Positions 25,901 to 35,151 of a DNA stretch of 64,000 nucleotides are shown here, in pieces. This DNA comes from Viridothelium virens. Its lineage: Eukaryota > Ascomycota > Dothideomycetes > Trypetheliales > Trypetheliaceae. The notes under the pieces are model-generated. The model saw nothing but the letters and a program-made list of their open reading frames with translations. It ran no database searches and was not told the DNA's origin. The stretch covers positions 62,001-126,000 of the forward strand of contig ML991839.1 in assembly GCA_010094025.1 (NCBI GenBank). Reading direction: 5' to 3'. The stretch's first letter is position 1. Every line of letters begins with the position of its first letter. The position numbers and the translations under genes were made by a program.

Positions 25901-26789
25901 TGCGGGACGCGACGAAGGCTGGAAATCAGCGCCCATCTCATACCGCCTTCCAGATCCGTGCTACGTCGACAAAGTCGTCGCCACCGCCAACGAGGGCGAG
26001 ACGGATATCCTCAAAATCCTCACCCGTCAGACCCGCCGTCCGGAGGTCGGGGACAAGTTCAGCTCTCGTCATGGACAGAAGGGGGTGGTGGGCATCATCG
26101 CTGAGGAAGCCGACATGCCTTTTGACGATAAAGGCATTCGACCTGACATCATTATGAACCCACACGGCTTTCCAAGCCGCATGACGGTGGGAAAGATGTT
26201 GGAATTGCTTTCCGGGAAAGCCGGCGTCCTCAATGGCAGCTTCGAGTACGGGACCGCGTTTGGAGGATCCGATGCCATGGATATGGGTAACCTGCTTCTT
26301 AAGTACGGGTACAGCTATTCTGGGAAAGACTTTCTGACAAGCGGTATCACGGGCGAGGCTCTGGAATGCTATGTCTTCATGGGTCCTACGTACTATCAAA
26401 AACTGAAGCATATGGTGCAGGATAAGATGCATGCGCGACCTAAGGGCCCTCGCGCGATATTGACGAGGCAGCCGACCGAGGGAAGGAGCCGGGACGGAGG
26501 GCTGAGGCTGGGAGAGATGGAAAGGGATTGCCTAATTGCGTACGGTGCAAGCCAGTTGCTGTTGGAGCGACTGATGCTGAGCAGTGACGTGCACGTGGTA
26601 GACATCTGCGAGGCTTGTGGCATGATGGGTTATGGAGGTTGGTGTCAGATGTGTAGGAAAAGCGACAATGTGGTGAAGGTCAGGATGCCATATGCAGCTA
26701 AGTTGCTCTTACAAGAACTGCTCAGCATGAACGTGAAGGCGGCTTTACAATTAGAAGATGAGTTTCCAGCCGATACTGGATTGACATGA
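22915..26789 (+). CDS. RPC2: RNA polymerase III second-largest subunit RPC2
   Basis: A 1198-aa nuclear subunit that forms the active centre of RNA polymerase III with RPC1 and transcribes tRNA, 5S and U6 genes. Exons are 22915-22980, 23038-23187, 23351-23505 and 23564-26789. Landmarks include KWNLLPAFLKVKGLVKQH near the N-terminus, DPGGYFVVRGQEKVI, the fork region SDTPEGESCGL, SGYDIEDALVLNKAS, the hybrid-binding VGDKFSSRHGQKGVVG, and the C-terminal zinc site CEACGMMGYGGWCQMC. Length agrees with the yeast protein (1149 aa). The second intron (163 bp, donor GTAGGA) is the weakest call. At the first acceptor a choice 9 bp upstream is also in frame. Confidence 0.97.
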
Positions 26790-26976
26790 TACGGCATCAC
26801 ATGGATCTGCATATAGGTAGTGGGGAAATGTCATTAAAGATGCATCAATCGTTGTAGTGGACCCGCTAGCTTGAGGATAGGTCCTATAATGTAAAAGAAA
26901 CCATTCACAGGCATTATCGTGCGCCCGTTACTTCGTTCTCCTCACATCGCTGAGAACCTCGTCAGTGAATAAACCC
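26790..26976. other. RPC2 3' flank
   Basis: A short stretch between the RPC2 stop and the tandem-repeat block. It probably holds the RPC2 3' UTR and polyadenylation signals. No other structure was seen. Confidence 0.5.
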
Positions 26977-27480
26977 TCCCTCAATAGAAAGCCTCTTTCA
27001 TGAATGAAGGCTCCCTCCATAATTGAAACACTCCCCATTAGTAGAAAACCCGTCCATCAGTGGTAAAACTATCCGCCGGTTAAAAATAACCATCCGTCAG
27101 TGGAATTCCTCCGTCAATGAAAAGCCCCTTCCATGAATGAAGGCTCCCTCCATAATTGAAAACACCACCCATCAGTAGAAACCCGTCCATCAGTAGTAAA
27201 ACTATCCGCCGGTTAAAAATACCATCCGTCAGTGAAATTCCTCAGTCAATGAAAAGCCCCTTCCATGAATGAATGCTCCATCCATAATTGAAAACGCCGC
27301 CCATCAGTAGAAACCCCGTCCGTCAATAGAATGCCCGTCCACCAGTCGAAAACCCATCCGTCATTGAAATACCCATTCGTCGGTGAAAAATTCTCCATCA
27401 ATGAAAAGACTCCCTTCTTCACCGGAAAACTGCTCCGTCAATGAACCCCCCTCCCCATCCGTGGAAAATGGTCCCCCAAG
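26977..27480 (+). repeat. two-level tandem repeat (about 132-bp and 17-20-bp periods)
   Basis: Three consecutive higher-order copies begin near 26977, 27111 and 27243. Copies 2 and 3 are nearly identical over their first 60 bp (for example CCTTCCATGAATGAAGGCTC). Each copy consists of about seven 17-20-bp subunits on the pattern CC(A/G)TC(A/C)GT(A/G)GAAAA. Beyond 27310 only degenerate subunits continue. One strand is pyrimidine-rich in the first half of each subunit and A-rich in the second. All frames contain stops, so it is not coding. It fills the space between the convergent 3' ends of RPC2 and the HAD-like gene. Confidence 0.9.
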
Positions 27481-27512
27481 GATTTACATTCCTTTTTGAA
27501 TAGCTGTGGCGC

Positions 27513-28589
27513 TCACGGCAGGACGGTTGCGTTGGCTGGCCGTTTGTGATTGCGAGCCTCATCTTCGACTTCAAACGGGTACATGCGCAAATACCGACTG
27601 ACGTTGTTAATCGTGCATAAGATCTCGAGATACTTCTTCACATTTTGCAGCACGTCCTTGTCCCTTTCTTGCTCTGGTAGACCGGATCGGAATGCAGGAA
27701 TCGCAATGGCGTTATACGGCTCACTCTTCGCACTCTGGAGTGAGGTATCAATAAGTACCGTGTTCGACTGATTCCACTGTCCCGGATCTGTGATTGCAGG
27801 GAAGGAACCGCTCCAGATGTCCTTGAGTCGCTTGAAAGCCTGTACATCATCATTCAAGTCATTGTCTCGTCCCACTTTCGCGACAAGTCTTTCTTGCTGT
27901 TCGGCAGTGAGCAAATTCCTGCACATGGCGTCCGCGTTTATCTGCTTCGCGCTTGACCACACCATGACTGCAAAGTTATCGAACAGATACTTGATGAAAT
28001 CCTTGACTTGAGGACGTTTTTTGAAGCAGTCGGGGTTCTTGTAAGTCGGTCGGTAGAGGACAGTACCATTTAGATCGATAACGATAAGTAGACGCCGGGG
28101 CTCTGTGGTACGAATGTCGGTGAGATTGGCTTCCTGTATGTACTGTGGATCTAGAACAGGGTCTGGGACAGGTTCTGGGACAGGTTCTGAAATAGGTGCT
28201 GGATGTGGACCGATCTGCCCAAAACCTGCAGTGGAAGATTAGCTTGACATGTGAGTATCTCGTCTATTTTTCATCGTTGTCTCACGACGTTTCTTGTTTG
28301 GGGCATAGGGTTGAAGGTGTTGATCTCTAACAGGATACTGAGGGGCATGGCAAGAGAAATGCTGTAGGGCCCAATCTGTAGATACGGGAGAGGGTACATT
28401 GTATCTTATTGGCGGAGCGGCATACACAGTCTGCGTAGTCGCTGCAGCCTCGAGGTAGGGTCCTGGCAAAGCGTCTTTCACATACCTTTGCTGCCCGGGC
28501 ATATCTTTGGGCACACCATGGGGAGGGTATGCTTGCGGCCCATAGGCAACAGCGTTGTGAGAATGCTCAGATTTCTGATTGCTCTGCAT
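27513..28589 (-). CDS. FCP1-homology (NIF) HAD-fold protein, probable pseudophosphatase
   Basis: A 338-aa protein: exons 28589-28286 and 28225-27513, with a 60-bp intron (GTGAGA donor, CTGCAG acceptor). The first ~135 residues are disordered and end in a Pro/Glu repeat (PISEPVPEPVPDPV). An FCP1/NLI-interacting-factor type HAD domain follows. Motif I reads VIDLNGTVLYRP (152-156 = DLNGT), so the usual second Asp is Asn. Motif II is VMVWSSAK. The usual C-terminal Asp-Asp reads VLIDTSL (261-262 = DT). Both changes affect family catalytic or metal-binding positions, so weak or absent Ser/Thr phosphatase activity is inferred. The start is the first ATG; a TTG eight codons upstream was ignored. Partner and location are unknown. 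Confidence 0.8.
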
Positions 28590-29146
28590 CCTAGTAATCT
28601 GTGGGTAGTTCAAAGAGCGACCTGCGGAGGCTCAGTTGGAGAAGCGTCAACGAATGAAAGGAAGTTGAAAAGGCAGAGAAGGCCACGGCAAAATAAGTTA
28701 GGCGTGGCGTGGTGTGTTGTGAGTGAAAACAACTTGGAAGCTTAGTTCGAATAGTGAAGACGCGACGCTACGCGGGGCGGGGCATGCATATTGGCAATGA
28801 CGCCATTGATGGCATTCACCGCATTCACCGCATTGACGAATTGGTGGTCGGCCCGTGCGATGACTTTGCTGACTCATCATGCCCTCACTCGTGGTGCGTC
28901 GACAGTGCAAGTGCTCGCACGGAGGAAGTGGTTCGGGACGGCTTCAAGTCTGGTTGCAGCCTTCATGAGCTGTCCGGAATGGAAATTCAGGTAGCAGCCC
29001 GTACGATCATCTATTGTCTTCTCGCGCTTGTTCTCTCTCAAACTTCGAAGGTAACTTAAGATATTCCTGGGGATTCTCTTTGACGTGGAGAGGCCAAATT
29101 GTCGAAAAATTTACCACGCCCTCGATCTCAAAGCAGCCTCGGCAAG
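28590..29146. other. divergent promoter, HAD-like gene and RRP36
   Basis: About 560 bp between two divergent starts. An AAAAATTT element at 29105-29112, just upstream of the RRP36 ATG, resembles the RRPE motif of ribosome-biogenesis genes. GCGATGAC near 28856 resembles a PAC site. Both are weak single matches. Confidence 0.35.
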
Positions 29147-30280
29147 ATGCTACTTTCGTCTAAACTGAACAAGCCATTGATGGCTCAGCTGCACGACTCC
29201 GATGACGATGCGCACCCGGAAGAACCAAGATTAGGTAGCCGACACGCCTTGGCCTCCAGCGACCATCACCGTATTGATCCCAATTTTGAGGAGTATAGAT
29301 ACGATGAAGGTGCAGAAGATGAATTTAAACCAACCTATCCAGCAGCCAACGAAGAGAACTGGTCGGACAATGATTCTGGACTGGATAGGACTGTCCAGCA
29401 CCAGTTGGATGGCATAACTTTCGGCGCCTTGGCTCGCGCTCATCAAACTTTACAAGGAAGCCCAGCTCGCAAACGCAAAAGGGAGTGGGAGCTGGAGGAT
29501 GATCACGAGGAGAAGATGAAGGCTTTGCGCGATCGATTACAGGATATGAAGAATTCCAAGTCCAAGAAACCGTCATCCGTTCTAACAGAAAATGTTGGAA
29601 GATTGAATCCCCGACCAAAGGGTTCCGACCACATCGAGAGATCCGACAAAAAGTCCACATCGCCCTCATTTGTCGATGAAGCAGCAGACCTGGCAGTCTC
29701 TCGATCATCCAAGCACGCCCCAGCTGTTCAATCATCCAAGCGGCCTGTTCCTCGCAGCCGCAACGTCGTCACCGTCTCAAGTTCAAAGGGGAAGGCTCTC
29801 GATCCACGCTTCTCCACCCTCAGTGGGCCAGCGTCCGACTTGACCAAGCTCAGGTGGCGTTACGCGTTCCTCGATGACTACCGACGCACCGAGATGGAGG
29901 AGCTCCGGGATGCGATAGGCTCAGATAAGAAGGAATCGGATGGACAGCGACAGAGGAAGAAGGGGCTCGCACAGGTGGATGAGGAAACCAGGGGGCGCCT
30001 CAAGACCGAGCTAGGGCGGATGGAAAATCGAGCGCGAGCAGAGATCGAGAAGGAAAGGCAGGAGCGGGTAACGCGTGAGTGGAAGCGAAAGGAACGAGAG
30101 AAGGTTCAGCACGGCAAAAAACCGTATTACTTGAAGAACAGCGAGAAGAGAAAGTTAGCACTGGCAGATAGGTTCGAGAATTTGAAGGGGAAGGAGCGGG
30201 AGAAGGCAATGCGGAAGAAGAGCAAGAAGCAAGGAGAGAGGGAGAAGAGGAACATGCCAATGGCGAGAAGAGTGGCGTGA
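29147..30280 (+). CDS. RRP36: rRNA-processing protein RRP36
   Basis: A 377-aa nucleolar protein of the SSU processome, needed for early pre-rRNA cleavages leading to 18S rRNA. The family core is seen at DPRFSTLSGPASDLTKLRWRY... (split here for length), followed by FLDDYRRTEMEELRDAI. A long Lys/Arg/Glu coiled-coil tail follows, with VQHGKKPYYLKNSEKRKLAL and a very basic end. The N-terminal part is acidic and disordered. It is a single exon. The open frame extends 16 codons upstream from a TTG, but the first ATG is at 29147. An upstream coding exon cannot be excluded. Confidence 0.9.
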   Translation: MLLSSKLNKPLMAQLHDSDDDAHPEEPRLGSRHALASSDHHRIDPNFEEYRYDEGAEDEFKPTYPAANEENWSDNDSGLDRTVQHQLDGITFGALARAHQTLQGSPARKRKREWELEDDHEEKMKALRDRLQDMKNSKSKKPSSVLTENVGRLNPRPKGSDHIERSDKKSTSPSFVDEAADLAVSRSSKHAPAVQSSKRPVPRSRNVVTVSSSKGKALDPRFSTLSGPASDLTKLRWRYAFLDDYRRTEMEELRDAIGSDKKESDGQRQRKKGLAQVDEETRGRLKTELGRMENRARAEIEKERQERVTREWKRKEREKVQHGKKPYYLKNSEKRKLALADRFENLKGKEREKAMRKKSKKQGEREKRNMPMARRVA

Positions 30281-30815
30281 TCAGACCTGTAAACCATCCA
30301 GATAAGGGGGAGGGGGGGACCATTTCGGAGGTTTCGCCAGTTTCATTGCAGAAGATCGTCTTCACACAGTGTAAAAATGGGTGGCTTCAGTCGCTGTTCG
30401 TCCGACATTTCAGTGACTGCACTATATTCAGCGGTATAATCGACAAATGCCAACAATACTTATGCATCGTCACATCATTCGCAAATGTTTTCATCCCCTA
30501 TTTAAGAGTTTAGAAATTAAGACAGACACATCGTAAAACGCCCAATAATCTTTAGCCCAGTTGGAAAGCTTCCTGCCTTGCCTGAAAGATCATCCTCCAA
30601 AGTGTCGGAGCAGGTCCGACCACGTCGAGATTGCTCAAATACCGTAATCCTTGCTCCGCAAAAGGTGGTATATTGATATAGTGAGTGAGAGAATGGAAAA
30701 GGTAAGTGAGTGGGAGAAGAGAATGACATATCTCTCATGTCTTTCGTAGAAGCATTCGCCTAAGAGTGCGGAATATCGTGGGAGGGAGAGGGAGAAAAAG
30801 CCAAGCAAGCAGATA
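30281..30815. other. intergenic between convergent 3' ends
   Basis: About 530 bp where RRP36 (plus) and the disordered-protein gene (minus) converge. It should hold both 3' UTRs. No other structure was recognised. Confidence 0.5.
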
Positions 30816-32323
30816 TCACGAATGGAACAAATCCCAAGCCTGAGCACAGAGCGACATGAATTCCTCCTTTTTCCTTCTTTGGGTGTCCGGGCTATCACGT
30901 CCTTCACCAAACGGGCCTACCCTTCTCTCCTGTCTGCCAAGGGGTGGACTACCATTATCTCTTTCATACTCATCCCGAGTACGCCTTCGGGCACTCTCGC
31001 CAACTTTAGATCGGCCTTCGATTTGAGAATGACTATATCTGTCGTGGTCACGGTGCGTCTCGACGATACGAGCGTGCGGTTTCGGTAGGTTGGCATCTCG
31101 AGATGCAGATGGCAAGGGCGAAGGCGGCGTTGGGGGTTGATGCCCACCATAGTGGACAATCCTTGGCAGAAGGTCTTCTCGCCCGCCAGTCATGCTCTGG
31201 ACTGCTTCTTCGGCTGATTTGTATTCTCGCGGCCGTGATGTTGGAGGCTGCTGTGTTTGCTGACCAGGCGCTTGAGGTGGGAAGCCCGGTGAAGAGACGA
31301 GTGCAGGGCCTTGATTGGAGTGAGAAGAATGGCCAGGTGATGAGGTGGTGTGTGGATGTGCAGTGCGAGGCGCTGCGAGATTATCTCCGGCGAAGACGTC
31401 TGCAATTGGGGGGAGGCGATTATTTGTTTGATTGGCGGGAACGTGATGGATGTGTGAGGATGATGCAAGCGTGGAGTTCGGATTCGCTACATGACGGGAG
31501 TGAAGAGGATGGCCAGGTTTGCGCAGGCCGGTGAACGATTGATTGAGTGGTGCTGATTGAATGACGCGCTCGTTCGCAAAGGCTGCATGGTGCGGAGCGT
31601 TGATCGAGAGCCCAGGCGGTGGACCTTTCCGTCGAGAAGTACCGGGCCCTTTGGAGTTGCTGAATGACGGGTTCTTTCCCGAGGATGCCTCACCGTTGCT
31701 TTCTGGAGGAACCTTGCCGCCTTTCTGTCTGGCCTCGATAATCTGCCTCTGTTGTTCACGCACGTCGAGGCTGCGCTGCAACTGCTCGCGCATCGCTGGG
31801 TCCTGAGTTTGAAATCCCGGAGAAAGGCAGGCGATGCCGAGTTCATGTGTTCCGAGCCCTGCGCTCTCCTTTGACGAAGTCAACGGCGCCGATGGCCGTC
31901 CAGCGCGTGAAGCGTGAGGGTCGGCCATCCCCTTGGAGAGATCGAGGTTTTGCGGTCGACGACGAGGTGTTGCCAGCTCCGGTGAGGGCTCCTTCTTTAC
32001 CTTGATGATTGGCGCCCCATTGCGGACACTGCAGCAATTTGTGTAAGTATGCGACATGCGTGCGACCGCGGGTTCAATGGAGGGACGGCTTACTTTGTGG
32101 GCGAGAGCATCTCTTCGCGGGGGCTATTTCGTCTGGATTTCTCCGCGCTGGGTGGTGATGGTTGTGAGGCCATGCCTTGGGTCAGCCTCTCAGCCGAGCG
32201 GACACTCGACGGGGCGGAGGCGGCACTGGACGAAGAGGGTGCGATCGCAGTGTAGGACCGCGACGCTGGCATCGAAGAAGGTTCGAGCGAAGTGGCCGGT
32301 GCAGGGGCGACAGCAGTCGTCAT
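30816..32323 (-). CDS. disordered fungal protein of unknown function, 480 aa
   Basis: Exons are 32323-32094 and 32028-30816, with a 65-bp intron (GTAAGC donor, CTGCAG acceptor). The protein is almost wholly low-complexity, rich in Ser, Pro, His and Arg, with no recognisable folded domain. Visible short features are a SUMO-consensus-like VKKE in IIKVKKEPSPE near residue 85, a segment REYKSAEEAVQSMTGGREDLL, and a final motif KKEEFMSLCAQAWDLFHS. The last is the only strongly amphipathic, probably conserved piece. Composition suggests a nuclear regulatory or scaffold protein, but that is inference. The start ATG is supported by the well-joined intron. Confidence 0.7.
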
Positions 32324-35151
32324 GATCTCCCCTTCGTCTTCTCCCTCGGCGGTTAGGCGGTCGCTTCAGCGTGCTGAGGAGAGGGTCCAGGTGCACGGCA
32401 GAATCGTTCGCCTGCGGCTCAATAAAGAGTCGCAGGAGTGCGGCGCTCGGCGCTACCGCGAAAATAAATACACAGCGCAAGGGCCTGTTGTACCAAGGAC
32501 TGGTTCGGTGGCACGCGACGAGGACGAGCAGCAAGCAAGAGGCACGAACAAGCCGGACTGGATGAGTGCAGATGGACGCAATGCAACGCCGTGGATGAAA
32601 GGGAGAGGGAGAGCGAGAGGGAGAGGAGGGACAGCCGGCGGCAAGTGGACAGCAGCACCAGCACCAGCAACAGCAACAGCACCAGACAGCAAGGCAGGAC
32701 AGTCGTGTGTAGCTCGCCGGGAGGGGGGCAGTTTTGAGGGCGGCGGCTGCGTGGCAGGAGAGAGTGAAGGGGTACGAGTGCAGGATGGGACACGGTAGTT
32801 ATTTCTGGCAGGCCCGCAGAGGATGAGACAGCACAAAAGCGTCGGTGTGTACGGAACTATTGAAGCTGTCGACAACTGAACGGGACGGCCAGCTTCAGAC
32901 GCAAACCATCAACCACGCCTCCCGCCCGCCTGGTCCATGGATAAGCTCGAAGGGGCAACTCGACCATGCTGCATCCCTACCACCGCCTCCGACCCCTGCT
33001 GCTGGGGGGTGGAGCGCATGGATCATGGCCGATAGATACGGCAGCCCTGTGCAACTCACCCGCCCAGCAGCGAGCAGGACAGGGACGAGTCTGCGAGCAT
33101 CACGGAGCACGCAGCCTACGCGCGAGACCCTGCCGTCGCCTTGATCGTTATGGGAGAGCGTGGCAGCGACCGTGTGCACGCGAATGAGACGGCCACAGGA
33201 TGGTGGTGGTGATGGCGACGATGTTCAGCGCTGCCGGGCAAAGCAGCCAATGCATGGGCTCTGCGGTTTTGCTGTCGAATGGCGCGTTTCGCAGGCGCCC
33301 ACCAATGGATGATGAATGGGTCCAGATCTGAGCACCAGCCGGCCCAGCATTGGTGCGTCATCTACTATTGGCACTCAGCACGCTCGCCTGCACCAACATC
33401 ATCCAACAGATTCCTTATTCTCCATTCCCCCTCTTTTCTCGAAGCCTGTCCAGGACACTGCTCCGAGACAACGCGCTTCTCCAACAGCAGCGGCAGCCTA
33501 TCACCGCCCCGGCCACTTGGCAGCTCCGCCCTGCCAAGGGCTGATAAATCTGACACGCGCCGGTCGGCGGAAGGATGAGAAGAGGGGGAAAAAAAAAAAA
33601 GAGGGACCCAAGATTCAAAGACCCACGAACGACCTAAGAGGAGCGGGCACAAGGCGGGCCCGCAGTTTGAAACGCCCATTAAGCGAATCCACTGACACGC
33701 CAACCTAAAATCGCCCAGAGCCCAAGACCTCCTGCCCTTCGAACCACGACCGTCGCATCAGCATGCTTGACGACACAATTGCCGTTTGACCACAGGTAAG
33801 AGGGACGAATCAGCACAAGTCACGGGTCCGAGGCTTAATCAGCCTCAGCCGCCTACACGACCTTCACCATTATATTCCTGACCGAGTGCGTTTCTCCAAA
33901 TGGGCAAAGATGCAGGTCAGATGCCGGTCGAAGCAAGTCCAATCAACCTCTAACTATGTAGCAAACGATGGCTTCGGAAGATCTATACGTACAGTACATC
34001 GCCAACTATTAGGGGTCCATCAATTGGTATAGACGACCGTAGCCCCGACCAGGTGGAATCCAGATCATTACGTGGCGCAGAGTCGCCATCAGTGCTCCCG
34101 TCTGTTTCAAACGGACAGTCAGCAAGTGGCCCTTGATAACGGTAATAACCACCGGACCGCAGAGCTGATTTGTCCCTGCGTACTCCGTACAGTCCATTAT
34201 CTACCCCAGCAAAAGACCGACCGTAGCTACATATTACCCTTCCTCCCTCATCCCACTTCATGCGTTGCTTCCGTGATTGAAAAACTATATCCTCTCACAG
34301 GACAACTCCTCTCCACGGTTCTCTACATTCGAGAGAAATCAAATACTGAAGTCAATCAAATCTCGCCAGAGGTTCAAGAACTTATTGCCTTTTGTACTGC
34401 TCACAAGTACCTTCCTGTGACTGCGCGAAGAGCGATTGGGAGAGGGGTCTTGTCGTTGAAACGATGTTTCACCATAGCAATTGATTGATCCTCACTATTG
34501 CCCCTCCGCAATTCTGTGCATGAACCTTCAATCCCTAGAGCATGGATTGTAAATTTATTACATACAGTACAATATGTATAAGCTTATTCTTCCGAGTCAA
34601 GACAATCCGACGACACACTGGACATCGCACTAAAGATAAGTATTTCCCAATAGATGCGTGCGGAAAATCTATTCGGTGTTGCCCCTCGTAATCAATTTCC
34701 TTTTGTCTTGTGGCAGGCCTGGGAGCAAACCTTGAAACGCACATTTTCGTGTCAAGGGGCTTCGGGCATAGCTGGCTTGAGCTTACGAACCAGGTCCTGA
34801 CACCTTATTCGATAAACTATGCTCGATGCCGGGGGTTCGCTTCAGTAAGCTTGCAAATCACTTCCCCTTGAACAGAATGCCAATCTTCCATCCCGGAGCA
34901 AATCAATTACTAGATTTAGTCGGCTACCTCAGTAACTTCCTTGGGTGGACACCATGGGCGCCCAGGCAGAAATCACACGCGAACTACCTCATCATGTTTT
35001 CAAGTCGTCCATAATCGAAATTCTCTACCTGTTTTCACGGAAGTCATGTTCGGGATATTATTGAGAGTCAGACGATTGAATTGCTTAGTTAAAAGGAAAA
35101 GAAAACCCCTCCAAAGATAGAACATCGCTGGTGCATTAGGTATGTAAATTG
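32324..35151. other. 2.8-kb intergenic region
   Basis: No supported gene. Its left end is the promoter and leader of the 480-aa protein gene, with purine-rich and CAGCAC-type simple sequence near 32590-32690. A run of 14 A lies near 33587-33600. TACTCCGTA occurs at 34181-34189. Several frames of 90-140 codons exist on both strands, but they look like chance frames in GC-rich sequence. Confidence 0.5.

Noticed and set aside
26977-27480. CRISPR-like array
   Set aside because: The units are degenerate and contiguous with no unique spacers, and the host is eukaryotic; it is a tandem minisatellite.
33715-33760. Possible tRNA B-box on the minus strand (GGTTCGAAG)
   Set aside because: The sequence lacks the final conserved C, and no acceptor or anticodon stems could be drawn.
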